Origin: Amblyornis subalaris
Taxonomy: Eukaryota; Chordata; Aves; Passeriformes; Ptilonorhynchidae
Direction: 5' to 3'
NCBI GenBank assembly: GCA_018881555.1
Contig: JACAXG010000050.1
Location: 434,001 to 498,000, forward strand
DNA length: 64,000 nt
Shown here: positions 51,371 through 63,795 of the stretch, in pieces
How the letters are laid out: every line of letters begins with the position of its first letter
Numbering within the stretch: position 1 is the stretch's first letter
Translations under genes and position numbers: made by a program
The notes under the pieces: model-generated
What the model was told of the DNA's origin: nothing
Database searches by the model: none
Seen by the model: the letters and a program-made list of their open reading frames with translations, nothing else

Positions 51371-53991
51371 GGCATATTTTCCACATCCTTACTGGAAAAC
51401 ATTTTAGACTCCCCTTCCACCTTGTTGTAGCTAATTTTGATTTTTAAACTTGATGGTGGTACATCTTAATGTGAATATTAGTGAATCATCATATTGTCCA
51501 ACTTGTTTGGAAGCAAAGCACTTCACGCATCACGTCTATGCTAAATGCTGTCATGGAGATGACAAGACTGTTTTGTTGGTTGTGAGGTGTTTTTCGTTTG
51601 GGGTTTTTGATTTTTTTTTTTTAGAAGAAGAAACTGTACAAACCAACCACTTTGTCCCTTGATCTTTTTTTTAATTGAACTTTGGCTGACCAAGGCAGGC
51701 AAGGATATCTTGTTAAAATATTTGATTTTAGATGCTTGTTATTTTTAAATTGTCTATATAGTGAAAATAATTTATCTATGGAAATTACCCACAGTACCAA
51801 AATTGAGCTTAGTGGCAAGACCCACTCACTGAGTCTGATCTCTTTCATTTCAGGTCAAAAAGCAGGTGGGTTAGTATCACTCATTTTTTCATTTTCATTA
51901 CAGCTCATGTTTCCCAGTGTTCTATGTCATGTTTTAAAATCAGTCACTGGAAGCAATGTGCCCTAATTTCTTAAAGCCTTGCTGAAGCCTTGAGACTGAA
52001 CTTATGTTTTTCTTGCATGGAATTGAACTTGATACAACAGCAAGAGACAACAGGCTCTCTAGGCACATTTTTTCTTACAAGATCTCGCCAGAGTAATGAA
52101 TTACTGGGGCAACTCTCCATCCTGCATGCAAAAGAGAGCAAGGATGCATAATTACCTTCAGCTGTTTCCCATACACACCCCCACCTTCCTTTTGTCTAGA
52201 CTCCCTTACCCTCTCCTGGATACTTCCAGCGCATCACACCAAGCAGCTGTGCTGGGCTGCTCCAGAGGCTGGTAGCTGCAGAGCATCAGGAAGTTAAGTG
52301 CTGATGGCTGGGCTGTGAATCGTGACTGGTCCTGTGCATCTCGGGGATGAAGGATGAATTTTAAACCAGGGTTTGTATCCAGATGTTTTCTCTCTCCTGG
52401 ACAGTGATTTTTAATCTCCCTTGTAATTTTCCTTGCACCATAGTAGAAATTCTCTATTTGTTTCCTCAGAATTTGCTTTTGAGAATTGATGCTTAAGGAG
52501 TGTTGTTAAATTTGCAAAGTAGTACAAGATAAAGCTTTCTGTTACTTTGATTGCATGCCATCACTAGGCTTTTACTAGGTAATATAAACCATTTTCATTT
52601 GAGTGGGTTTTGTTTGTTTGAGAAGGTTTATTGTATCTCCCTGAAGAGGCTGGGAAATTAGGATTATTGTCTCTAACTTCTTTTTTATTTTTTGGCTTAA
52701 AGGATAAAAGCTTCATCTGATGTAGAGATACTTTAATGCAGATAAGGAAACTTTTGAAGTATAATAGACATTTAAACTGAGATTTAAAAATTGTTTACCA
52801 TTATAAAGAGCTGCTCTGATGAAATCATGGAATATGGGGCAGGGGGAATTCCTCCTGTTTCATATAGTATCCCTAAACTGAGATATTTACATGTATTTTT
52901 ACAGAAATAATTGAATTTGTCACTGTAGAGAATGTTCCCTTAGCCATGTAATGAAGCAGTCTCTTTGAAGAACAGGAATCAAAGCAGTTGGTTTGAAGCA
53001 TTGGAGTCTTTGTGCTCAGGGACATAAATGCTGACTTACGCTTTGTTTAGGTTAGGCTGCATGGCCTCTTCTTAGCCAGTCAGCATGATGGGAGGGAGGA
53101 TGTGTGCTGGCCAGGGAAGAGTTTCTTTTCCTTTTAAAATTCCTCAAATCCTAACTTCTCCTCCAAATGGACATCCCTTATGTCTGAGCTCATGGCTGAA
53201 TTTTTTGTTTTTACAGACAGGGTTCATCCCCATTCACAGGTCTAAAGAAAGTTCCTCTTAGGCCTTAAAACAAGTGATGTTTTCAAAGAACTGCTCCCTC
53301 TTAGGATCTATTTCAGAGGCCTTTGTGGGCACAGCCAGCAGCACACACTCCTCTGAGTGAGAGTGGAGGCTTCTGGGCTGGCTGCTCTCTGGGCTCCTGC
53401 AAGCCACCCCCTGAGTGGGGAGGTTTGGTCAGGAGGGACTTGGGGGAAGCAGAAATCCTGTGGTGCCTGCTCCTGCCCCGCTTGCAGCACTGGCTGCTCC
53501 CCTGCATCGCACCAGCTGTTGTGTGCCACACCATTTGCTGATCCCTCTCTCTGGTGACAGATGTGTTCAAACCCCAGGAGACAAAGAACATTTCTGTGCA
53601 TATTCCCACCCTCCCCTTTTTTGTTGGCTTCACACTGTGAGTGTGAAGCACTTTTGATAGAATTCTGCTGGATGGAACCCAGACATATCACACAGGACAA
53701 GCTTTTGAAGACACGAGAGCTTTCCTAATGTGTTTGGTAGACAGGAGTAGTATAAGGGAGTGACAGTTCCCTTTGATGTCCTGGGCTCCAAATATTTAAG
53801 GACAGTGTTGCAGAAAATAAATAGAAGGCCAGTAATATACTCCTTCATTCTGAAATAATAAGCTGTGTAAAGAAAACCTTGAAACTAAGATTTAAGAAAG
53901 ATAAATGTTCGTGCCTCAGGAGAGAGATTATGAGTTGGTGAAAAGCAGCTGAAAAATCATGTAATTCTGTGGTTTGATATTTTGATCTGCA

Positions 53992-54650
53992 TATCACAGA
54001 GTGGTTTTGGTTGGAAAGGATTTTAAAGATCACCTAATTCCACCCCCTGCTGTAAGCATGGAGACCTTCTACAGGCTGCTCAGAACTCCATCCAGCCTGG
54101 CCTTGAACACTTCCAGGGATGGGGCATCCACCACTTCTCTGGGCAACCTGTTCCAGTGCCTCACCACTCCCATGGTGAAGAATTTCTTCCTCAGAGCTGA
54201 TGCAAAGCTACTCTCTTTCTGTTTAAAGCCATTTCCCCTTGTACTGTTACTTCATGCTCTTGTAAAAAGTCCGATTCTCTTGTAGGCTTCCTTTAGGTAC
54301 TGGGAGGCTGCCCTAAGGTTTCAATGGAGCCTTCCCTTCTTCAGGTTGAAGAGCCAACTCTCTTAGCCTTTTCTTATAAGAGAGGTGCTCCAGCCCTCTG
54401 ATCATCTTTGTGACCCTCCTTTGGACTTGCTCCAGCAGGTCAATGTCTTTCTTGTGTTGGGAATGCCAGAGCTGGACACAGTACTCAAGGTAAGGTCTCA
54501 CGACAGCAGAGTAGAGGGGGAGAATCCTCTCTCTTGACCTGCTGGTCACTTTTCCTTTGATGCAGCCCAGGATGCAGCTGGCTTTCTGGGCTGCAAGTGC
54601 ACGTTACCAGGTCATGTTGAGCTTCTCATTGACCAATACCTCCAAGTCAT
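53992..54650 (-). mobile_element. CR1 LINE fragment, inverted, with ORF2 tail
   Basis: The copy begins near the CR1 3' end (ATCACAGAGTGGTTTTGG, GATTTTAAAGATCACCTAATT) and continues through CCATCCAGCCTGGCCTTGAA, CAACCTGTTCCAGTGCCTCA, GAAGAATTTCTTCCT, AGAGGTGCTCCAGCCCTCTG and CCAGAGCTGGACACAGTACT. It ends near 54.65 kb after CATGTTGAGCTTCTCATTGA. It is about 660 bp and 5'-truncated. Part of the reverse-transcriptase C-terminal region is still open on the minus strand (54549-54313) but then shifts frame. It cannot move on its own. Confidence 0.95.
54313..54549 (-). pseudogene. CR1 ORF2 C-terminal remnant
   Basis: A 78-codon open frame on the minus strand reads through the conserved C-terminal part of the CR1 reverse-transcriptase ORF. 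Recognisable blocks are [20 protein letters not shown], then [13 protein letters not shown] and [11 protein letters not shown]. Catalytic reverse-transcriptase and endonuclease domains are absent because the copy is 5'-truncated. The normal continuation after RLREL is broken by a frameshift and the frame ends early. It is a dead remnant, not a host gene. Confidence 0.85.
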
Positions 54651-55880
54651 TTTACCTTTTGTCCTAATTCAGTCAAGTACATGCGATCTTTGGGTTGCTG
54701 GGAAGGTTTCAATTAGAAATAAGTTGAACTTATTAACAGTAATTGGAAATACTTGAAAACTACATTTTTGCAGTGATTTCTAAAGAAGGCAAGGTGTTTA
54801 CTGTTATGGTCCCTCTCCATCTTCCCTCCCTTTACAACTGGTGTTTGAATGCTGAAAAGGTAGTGTCTGACAGATAGCATTTCAAATCTAGTTGTGTGCA
54901 CTTCATCACAACATTTTGCAATCCTTAGGAAACATTTTAGTAGATAATTTCTTAGCGGCTAATTTGGGAAAAACTGAGTTGAATAGCAGTGATGACTTCA
55001 TGTCAGATCTGCCTGTTCCAAGCTTCATTGCCAGGAAAAGAAATACTATGGTTCCTGCTTTGATACCAAAACTGTAGCCATTTTCAAATTGTCCGTTTAT
55101 GTAATAGTATNGTAGCTGATTTCTATCACTTCAGCTGCTAAGAGGAAGAACTCTAATTAAAGCAATGCATGATCTTTGAAGTAATTGATATTTTATTACT
55201 TTCTTTAATAAGCCCTCCTTTCGTATATGTGAAGATCATTAATACTTTTGTCATTTCAGGAAAGGTGATCTGCTCCTCATTAGAAGGGCTGGGGAAGTGG
55301 CTTAAAATATTTCAGAAGAATCAGCAGCTTTTCCAGACCTCCCAGTTTGACAATGCTGATAAATGTGCGTTCCCAGTGAAACGCTCTTTTCAACAGTGAT
55401 AGCATAACACATGCAAGCCACAGAAGTCCCATTAAACTATCAAAATGAGTCTTACCGCGACTCAGATCGTGTTTGTGCTGCCTTGATGGGAAAGAAAGAA
55501 TTTTCATCTTAGATCACCTACCAGTAGCTCTGTAAAAGAAATACAGGGTGACAAGGCTAGCTGAGTGTTGAAGATAACTATCTTTGTCTCTGCTCTGTTT
55601 AACATAGTCTAATTTCAGTTGGGTCCTACCAATGTAATTCTGGGGTAGTGAAGTGGAGAATCTGTCCTCAAGCACATTTGGTTGTTCAAGCAGATCTCTG
55701 CCTTCTCTTTTGCTACAATTGTACTATAGCATCTACTTGCTGACAATGCTAATTAGAGAGTTTACTGGCTCCCTTCATGGGCTCTGTGAATTTTTCTGCC
55801 ATACGAAAGGCCAGTTTTTTCTCAGCACAGCCTACAGTACGTAGGATTTCCTTGCAACCTGCCCCAGCGTTTCCCACAGA

Positions 55881-56030
55881 TCGTAGAATCACAGAGTGCT
55901 TTGGGATGTAGAGGATCTTCAAAGGCCACCTAGCCCAACCACCTGCCATGTGCAGGGTTGTCTTTCACTAGATCAGGTTGCTCAGAGCTCCCTCCAACCT
56001 GACTTTGAACATTTCCAATGGTGTCCGATT
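55881..56030 (-). mobile_element. Short CR1 3' end fragment, inverted
   Basis: TCGTAGAATCACAGAGTGC, GGATCTTCAAAGGCCACCTA, CCCAACCACCTGCCATG, TTGCTCAGAGCTCCCTCCAA and CCTGACTTTGAACATTTCCA follow the CR1 3' UTR in inverted order. The copy is about 150 bp, 5'-truncated early. Confidence 0.9.
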
Positions 56031-57365
56031 CGAGAGTCTTGCAGGACAGCAGGAGATGGAGGGACCCACTTGCCTGACGAACGTCTTTGGGTCGGGGAGA
56101 AAAGAGAAAGGTAAATGTAAAAGGATTTACCGAAATCAAAACACCTTACTGTAGTATTAGTGTTAGTTCATGAGGCTACGCACTATTCTGAGGTGCCTCC
56201 CTATTGTTTTGATTTGTAATTTGATTTGGGAGAGTGTCTGAGTAAGAACTTTGTACTGATCCAGGAGCTGCCTTCATTCATCGTAATAGTGCCCACGAGA
56301 TGTAGCTGAGTCACCAACCTGGGCTATTTTTTCTAACGTACATCTGTGTTTTATTTAATTATAAAGTCCAGATCCTCCTGCTTTCTGTTACAGGCTTTTT
56401 ATCTTACTCCGGTCATGTCAAAGTCAATTTGTAATTCTGTGTTGTACACATGAAATTAGTTTTAATTTGCTATGTGTTTCCAAGGGTGACTGACATTTAA
56501 TATTTTGTTCTGAGGGTCTCATTAGCACTGTGTACCCATAATCCATTCTATGGGTGTAATGACAGAGGGTAAGTGAGCTATTGAACAGCATCCATCTGTC
56601 CACATAGCTAATGGCCAGAGGGAAATACAGGGGAAAAATAAATGGATAATTGCCAGTATTTCTGTATTTTAGACTTAGAAAAGTCAAATACAGTACTGTG
56701 GGTTGGCTGTGAGCTTCAAGGATTTTGGCCCTCCATGACCCAGAAGATGCTTCTTAGCAATTTGTACATGCCAAGCGATGAGGACATTATGGNAAAACCT
56801 GTAGAGGCAGAAGCACAAGAGCAGTTGCTGCACTGTGAAAGAAGTAGTGCCTTTTGTGTCCCTAGCCTCAGTATAGAGAAGCAAGTTAACTTTGATCTGG
56901 TAGCCGTGACCCCGTCTCTTACCTGTGCTGTAATCCGTATGTATGTGGGTGCATACCACCTATGGCNATTGGCTGGCTTTATTTTTGCCGTCCTGACTGA
57001 CTTGTCTCAGGGGTTTTGAAGACCTATGTTTTGTAAACCTTGTGTCAACAGAAGCTAGAGAAAAAAGACTATTTCTTCTTCTGTTTTTCACATGGTCCCT
57101 GGAGGAGCTGTCTGCTTTGTCTGTAGGCTCTAATGGCCTTGGAGGAAGGGTGGTAAGATAATAGAAGGTAATGCCCAGAGGGAAAAAAGCAAAGAGAGCA
57201 GCACATGGGAGAAGAAGCAAGAGGTGGAAGAGTCCATGAGAAAAAGGAACATAGCAGCAGTAGTGGTGCAGTGTAGCACAAACTAAAATCAACGGGAAGT
57301 AGCATTTGTGCATGCCATGAGAAGGATTATTAAGAAAGGTCTGTAAAGTTTTTGAGAATACCTAC

Positions 57366-57440
57366 CCATCACTTTTCTCTTTGGCTGCATCTTTGTCCAT
57401 GTTCTCACCCTGCAAGGTTGCTGTATGTACTTCCAGTGCA
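57366..57440 (-). CDS. Possible internal exon, unknown product
   Basis: On the minus strand, a pyrimidine tract (TTCTCTCTTTCTCCT) and AATTCAAAG acceptor precede 75 bases that end at a GATGG|GTAGGT donor. The open frame reads ALEVHTATLQGENMDKDAAK and continues a few residues; it lacks C, F and W and is rich in D, E, K and A, which is unlike random frames in this region. An inner GCAGG|GTGAGA could be an alternative donor. The start phase does not follow directly from the candidate at 58133, so an exon would have to lie between them. No family recognised. Confidence 0.2.
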
Positions 57441-58132
57441 CTTTGAATTAATATAGGAGAAAGAGAGAATTTGTGGAGAAGGCAAAAATACTATATTTGG
57501 TATTTAGGGAATTATTGAGGAGTTTATGTTTGTCTCCAAACCAATATGAAATTTCTGTGTACTTGTTAGCTGTAAGTAACAATGTGGTGGCTTTTATTTG
57601 CAGTTTATAGGGGGCTTTGACTAAAAATTTGAAGTTGGTAAATTGGAAAGAGGCTTGCTACTTAAACTTCTTGTAATCTGTTCAGGGAAGGGTTACCACC
57701 TTCATTATTTATGTTGCACTGTACAGTGGTATCCCCACTAGTAACTTAGCACAGTGTGTTAAATTGAGAGCTTTTTCACTTTGCTAAAGTGTCATCAGAT
57801 GTAACTATATACTTATTACTTTTCAGTGAGTTTTATTAATAAGACGTAGCGAGTAACTTGCTTTATGTTTTTACTATCTGAAAATTACTTCATTGAGGTG
57901 TTTTCAAAGTCTTTGCTTCTCAGTGTAGTGAGTAATATTGTCTGGTGATTTTTCCCTGAAAGGAAAATTTGTTTTGTATTATTCATCTTATATTTTTATT
58001 AAAAATAGACTATTTTGATTGGTTTTACCTGGCAACTTAATGTCTGCTCACTAGAAGAACAGTGATTTCTATGAAATACAAGGATAGAATGGATTAGAAA
58101 AAGCCTTTCATTGTGTCAACATAAACACTTAC

Positions 58133-58205
58133 TTTAAAATACGTGGGATTATTTTCAATAATGGATCTTTCGACTGTGGAGTAGTCAGTACAATCAGCAT
58201 AAATA
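58133..58205 (-). CDS. Possible internal exon, unknown product
   Basis: A strong minus-strand acceptor (GTACTTCTTTTTCAG) and a strong donor (TTTAAA|GTAAGT) enclose 73 bases. One frame is open with 24 codons, including DYSTVERSIIENNPTYFK. It needs two bases from the previous exon, while the candidate at 63796 ends at a complete codon, so the two cannot be joined directly. The peptide is not recognised. Confidence 0.2.
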
Positions 58206-60514
58206 CTGAAAAAGAAGTACGCACTAGAAAAGAAGCAAAGAAAAATGTAATTAAGTGATGATGAGATAACAGAAACCTGTGTGAAAGTAGGTAAAGAGAA
58301 TGATGACTTATTTGTAAAGCAAAGTATTTCAAACCTCATTATGCTGAAGAATTCTTGAGGTTAATTATTTCAGGATATTCACTTTTATCACATTGTAGCA
58401 TAATTGACATAAATTGTCTTGGTGATTTTGTCTTTAGAGAAAAAAAACCTCCAATGTACAGAGTTTCTTTCCTCTGACCTTGCATCAGATTATTTTTAAA
58501 AATCTGTTTTGTTTTTTATATTGTTTTCCACGTCAGTCTGATAAAATTCCCCTACCTCACTCGTTATTACCGAGGTGCCTATCATGGTGATGCAAGAGCA
58601 GGACAGATGGTAAGGGCAGAAGAAAGAGCAGATTGTACTGTTCGATTGCACAGTAATTTATGCCAGGGCAAAGGACAAGCAGAATTGCTTACCAGAACAA
58701 CTGCTCTTATCTAGGCATTTTACAGTGCTTTTGCAGTTGCATCTGCTGCTTGTAGTGTGTGTTGTCACAGAGCCTTTGACTTTCATCAGTCTGTGTGACC
58801 TGCGGTACTACATTTTCTCATTTGCAGAAATGCTGCTCTGCACTGCAGAGGGGTTGCTTCAGTTTTCCTTTCGTTTGACCCTGCTATGAATTCTTGCTTT
58901 TGTCATGTGCATTTCCAAGTCCTTTTTATACGAAACTTTTTAAAGTGATTTTTGTTCTTTTTTTTTTTTACACTGAATTCATGTAGAGCTTGTACTTAAA
59001 GAAATTGTAAAGTTATATTAAAGTTTATATTTAGAAATATGTATTCATTTACATATTCTATAGGAATTATATTTAGACATGTAATAAATAACTAGTAATA
59101 GTTGCATGCGATATTTAAACCCAAATATTTTTATATAACATTATATTGATTATTCAGTGGTAGAAAGCCATTGCTTGTATCCAGGTAAATCTTAAAACAA
59201 ACAAACCAACCCAAAAACCCTCCGCATATTTCCCTCTGAAATTTTTTAGCAACCACTGGAAACTGCAATAAATACATGCGTCTCACTATTAACTTTTTCC
59301 AATATGCTTTTAGTTTATACTTAATTTGTGTAGATATTAGCTTTACTTTATATAGAAATAAAAGGTTTATATTTTTATAATATGGACATATATGATAGCT
59401 TTATATTTTTAATACATATGATTTACATTTTTATACATATATAATTTATATCTTTAAATTATAAGGATATCATGTTTTTATATTAAGAAGTGACTTTGTG
59501 TTAGGAGATTATTAAAAAGAGAGTGAAAGAACAATTAAAAGTGTGTCTCTTGTATTTGGGTTCAGGTGCCTGCAAAAGAAAAGAGGTCTCTTCCTTTTCT
59601 TATCTTAAAGAATAGGCTAGGCTTTTTGACCTATCTCATTTGCTAATCAATCACACTTAGGTCCTTTCATGCTTCATACAAGAAAATTGTATGGAGCTAG
59701 AAGGCTAATTATTGTACCAGAATTGTCTTTCTAGATAAGAGATCATATCACTGTGTTTCATGAAGGTATTTGATTTCATATGGGAATTGGCCCTCTCTAT
59801 ATGTAGCTACCACCCGTTTATGCTAATGGCATGTGAAAATAGAAAAGAAAAAGAGTAAAAACATATTCTTGATATTCAAAAGTTAAAATTTTCCTTTCCT
59901 TGTTTATCTGTAGTAATTTTATTAGAATGTATTATCTCTTGAAGAGAAGAAATGCCAGTGTTGATATCAGCTTATTTTCGTTTTAGTGTCTCTATTGGCT
60001 CTTCTAAATTATTCTCCCAAATGTCCTACTCATTTGGAAAAACATACAAAGGGATGAAAGGATGGAATGGAGAGGTTTGACTTCAAAGTTTGCTTTTCAT
60101 ACAGATGAGTGAATATGGTGGGCAGTATTAGAGAAACTGAACTTCCTGGCCTGAAGCAAGGCTGCTCACTGCATTTTAGCCTATCACAGCAATTACATCA
60201 CTTCAGACTTCTGTTAAGCTTGTCAAGCTTGTCTACACAATTTAAGCAGAAGACAAGAAGGACAGAAGAGGAAAATGTGGGAATAGGGATCAAGTGCTTC
60301 ATGAACAGAAAAAAAGAACAGAGATTTAAGACCCTTTAAACATATGTTTAACATATTCAACCTGTTTGTCCATATTGAACATGTTAAGCATTGGCATCCT
60401 GAGAGGAGTATCAGGGTGTTTTCACAGCCATTTTCTTTGGACTCCAGAGACAATTCGTTTGCTCTTGCAAATTCAGTGGATCTTGCCACTTGCAAAATTG
60501 GTGGTGCTGGTGTA

Positions 60515-61112
60515 CATAAGTCTGCAATGTGTGCTTGCATCCCAGAGAGCCAACCATATCCTGGGCTGCATCAAAAGGAGCATGGCCAGCATGTACAGGG
60601 AGGCAATCATCCCCCTCTACTCCACTCTGGTGAGATCCCACCTGGAGTGACGTGTCCAGCTCTGGGGCTCCCAGCATAGGAAGGACATCAACCCGTTGGA
60701 GTGAGTCCAGAGGAGGGCCAACTAATTGATTAAAGGGGTGGAACACCTCTCCTATCAGGAAAGTCTGAGAGAATTGGGAGTGTTCAGCTTGGAAGAGAGA
60801 AGGCCTTGGGGTGTCCTGATTGCAACTTTCCAGTACCTGAAGGGAGCCTACGAGAGAGCTGGAGAGAGACTTTTTACAAGGGGATATAATGACAAGACAA
60901 AGGGGAATGGCTTCAAACTGAAAGAGGGAGGGTTTAGATAAGATGTAAGAAAGAAATTCTTTACTGTGAGGGTGATGAGGCACTGGAACAGGTTTCTCAG
61001 AGAAGCTGTGGATGCATCATCCCTCGAAGTGCTCAAGGCTGGGTTGGATGGATCTCTGAGCAGCCTGGTCTTGTGTATGGTGTCCCTGCCTAGGTGCACA
61101 ACCATTTTTGGA
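60515..61112 (+). mobile_element. CR1 LINE fragment lacking its 3' end
   Basis: A plus-strand copy of about 600 bp. It begins in ORF2 (GCAATGTGTGCTTGCATCCC, CCATATCCTGGGCTGCATCA), passes CTCTACTCCACTCTGGTGAG, CCAGAGGAGGGCCAACTAAT, CTTTCCAGTACCTGAAGGGA, ACTTTTTACAAGG and GGCACTGGAACAGG, and reaches ATGGTGTCCCTGCC. The usual ending with GGTTGGAACTAGATGATC and the ATTCTATGATT terminus is missing. The reading frame has a stop (CTGGAGTGA) where the ORF should continue. The 190-codon frame antisense to it is not a gene. Confidence 0.95.
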
Positions 61113-61119
61113 TCAAAGA

Positions 61120-63795
61120 AAGCACAGCACTAAAAGAAAGATATGGAGATGCTGTCTTTTTAGCTTAAAATATTTTCTTCATTTTTAATTCCAAGTTCTA
61201 GAAAGAAGTAAAGAAGACTCAGGGTGGAAGATTTCCCTTTGGCTGTCTTGCCAAGAGGGAAATCCTATTTCAGTTGGACTGTCTTCAGTTGAAGTGGGTA
61301 CCGGTCTTTTATCATTGTTCCTCAAGTAGGTTTCAGTGGGCATTTATACAAATATAAACTACATATTTATACAAGTATAAGCTATGTATATATACAAATA
61401 TAAACTATATTATAGTCACATAACAGCAAGAATTTTGATTCTGCAGTTCAGCAGTTAAAAGCAAATATTAAATGTCGCACACTCTATTATAGTAACTGTC
61501 TAATGTGACTATACATACAGATATCTTGTTTACATTTTCATGCAGAAGAATAATTGTAGAAGTAAGGTGGTTGACACAAGCAAACTGTGACCTTTCAATG
61601 GCTGTTGGACTACTGAGGGTTTTAGTTTAGTTCAATACTGCATCTTTGAAGCAAATCTCCTCATCCGCAGTTCTCTTCATGTTGCAAAGCAATCTTGTTG
61701 CATGCAAAGTAGACATATGTGGTGAAACTAAACTGGAAGAAAAGTGCAGTTTAGAAGGCAAATTTATAAGTACTTTGGAGATTCTGTATATTTCATGTGT
61801 TTTAATTCACTGTAACCTTTCTCAAAATGTTTCACTTGAGACTTTGAATCTTTCCACTGCGTGATGAAGCAGAAAACACTTGCATCTGCATTCTTTAATT
61901 TTGTCCTGAAATAAGTCCAATGTCACATGCAGCATATTTTCAGTATTTCTAGGTGGTTATCAGCATATGAAATAAAGATTAAAAAAGCAAAACAGACAAA
62001 AGAAAAATCCAAACCGAACAGGCTTTAGTATTAATCTAGGCTTACTTTCCTCTGGTTTGTGAGGGTTTTTTTAATAATGCTCCACAATATTTTCTTTCAT
62101 GCCAACATAGCAGAAAGGAGAATTAGCTTTCTTCTGTCTCCAACTCTTCTAGTCTTTGATGAATGATTGATTTTGATATGAAAAACAAAAGAGCTCTTAT
62201 GTCAGTTTTTGATTAATTAATTTCACGTCAATATTAAGAATGTCCCTTCTGAAGCCTTTCCCTTTGGAAATACTCTGAAAATATAAAAATGTGTAAGATT
62301 CTCAGTCTTTATTTCTGGGGCTTCAGTGCAGTGTTTTCTGGAAACCAACAAAAAATTATGAGATAATTTGAAATCTTAAATGTTCTGTTATTCCCTTTAT
62401 TCATTGTCATTGGCTTGAAGTTTTAGATTTATTTCATATGAAAACCAATTATGGGAGCAATTGTTGCAAGCCTTGTTGTAAGAGAAATAAAAATTGTAAT
62501 CAGTCTTGAAGCATCTGTATCTATTTGGAAACAAAAAAACCTCTTAGATAAGTTTNGATATATGCAGGAGTAAAGACTATAAAACCTCTTATTGGAGTTT
62601 TGATATAACATATGTAGGGTTAGAAATATTTGTTGCCATGTTTTGTGGCCTGTTTATCAGCATTTGCTAAGGATGCATTATTGGGATATAACTCCACACT
62701 CTGAGCTTATTTTCAGGCTCCAGATTTAAAATGCAAAAAGGTACATCCTGCAGTTTAAATATATTAAATGTAAAAGGACTTGACAAGGCAGATGAAATTC
62801 AGCGAATTTTTTTTTCTTGCTCCTATGATCTGGCTATGATTTGGCTTTATTTGGAAAAAAGTGCCATGTATTTAGAGAAGAAAGAAGGCAAAATACTTAA
62901 AAGAAGTATCTATGTAGAAGCTATGGCAAGATTTTTATTTTTTTCTCTTTTCTAATGAGAAGGATACTGAATAAGTAGAAGAGTGAATATGGAGTATAAA
63001 CTCGGTGCTTTTTACTTTTCAAAAATTTAGTTGGAATAATGTGTGTGTCTTACCCCTGAGGGCTGTCTGGAACACGTATCTGTGTTAAACATTGTCTCAG
63101 GGTTGTCTTATTTACATTAGATACCAAAGACAAAATTCTCTGTCTGGTATTCTTGCAAAATAACTGTAAGCAGGGGCAGAGAGAATCTATGTACTTCTTC
63201 TTATGAATTCTGACCTTTTTAAAATTTTAAGGCTGATGAAATTTCACAAAAAGCATTTATATGAAGTAATTAGGTGACATTTATATGAACTAAAGGTGAC
63301 ATTTAGATATGACATGATAAATGATGATATTTCCAAAACCCCCTTAATTTGTGTTGCAAACCTGTTAGTATTTTCATTTGNGTCTCTGTAGGCAGTGTGG
63401 GAAGATCCTGAAATAGGTTCCAGTTTGTGTTAGGTTGATATATATATTTATTCAGTGGGCTTCCGCAGAATTTACATTATTCTGATATTAGCCAGAGCAA
63501 ATTTCAGTCTCGAAAAGATCTCAGGCAAGACTCCAGACTCTTCCCTTTGAACTCTTGAGATGATGTAAACTTACTGACTTCCCAGAAGTTGATATGAATT
63601 TATATTACATCTTTTTGCCTTCTGAGTGAAGATTTTTTTAATATGTAAGAGTATATGTCATGTCTAGCTGTTAGGTGTTAAGTATACAATATATACTGCA
63701 GTGCCTTTCGTGTTAATTCAGNGTAGCCGGTAGTGGGTATGACAATGAGGTGTTACTGATGTAAAGAGATCAAAAAATAAACTGCACAGACTCAC
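61120..63795. other. Unique AT-rich DNA
   Basis: No mobile element is recognised. A three-copy 23-bp tandem repeat lies at 61343-61411. Several short open frames on both strands have no supporting start, splice or composition signal. N's occur at 62556, 63381 and 63722. Confidence 0.5.
61343..61411. repeat. 23-bp tandem repeat, three copies
   Basis: TTTATACAAATATAAACTACATA, its variant with AGTATAAGCTATGTA, and a third TATATACAAATATAAACTATATT-like unit follow one another at exact 23-bp spacing (61343, 61366, 61389). Confidence 0.85.

Larger units (their letters stand above)
42520..53990. other. Mostly unique DNA with two old CR1 scraps
   Basis: Apart from CR1-derived sequence at 45717-45860 and 51288-51370, no mobile element is recognised. 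Sequence at about 43190-43320 resembles an ancient amniote dispersed repeat (CACGTGTTTAAAATAAAACATGTGCCTAAGTGCT-like pattern), but I cannot name it. Small repeats lie at 49433-49455 and 50074-50115, a stem-loop at 46636-46709, and GC-richer patches at about 48.95-49.19, 52.2-52.3 and 53.3-53.6 kb. Confidence 0.5.
56031..60500. other. Mostly unique DNA with splice-site-like candidates
   Basis: No mobile element is recognised between the CR1 copies. Exon candidates on the minus strand lie at 57366-57440 and 58133-58205, and a plus-strand splice-bordered frame at 58537-58609. The stretch from about 59.0 to 59.5 kb is very AT-rich with many TTTATAT motifs. Confidence 0.5.

Noticed and set aside
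53308..53700. Minus-strand frames of 130 and 112 codons
   Set aside because: They sit in a GC-richer patch with equally long plus-strand frames; no recognised domain.
55458..55483. 26-nt minus-strand micro-exon with CpGs (CACGATCTGAGTCGCG|GTAAGA)
   Set aside because: Good splice sites, but too short to judge from sequence alone.
56642..57019. 125-codon plus-strand frame containing two N's
   Set aside because: The N's make the frame uncertain, and the only nearby donor (CC|GTATGT) is poor. An opposing minus-strand acceptor/donor pair encloses stops in all frames.
60411..60983. 190-codon minus-strand frame
   Set aside because: It is antisense to a CR1 LINE copy whose coding direction is plus, so it is a by-product of that element.
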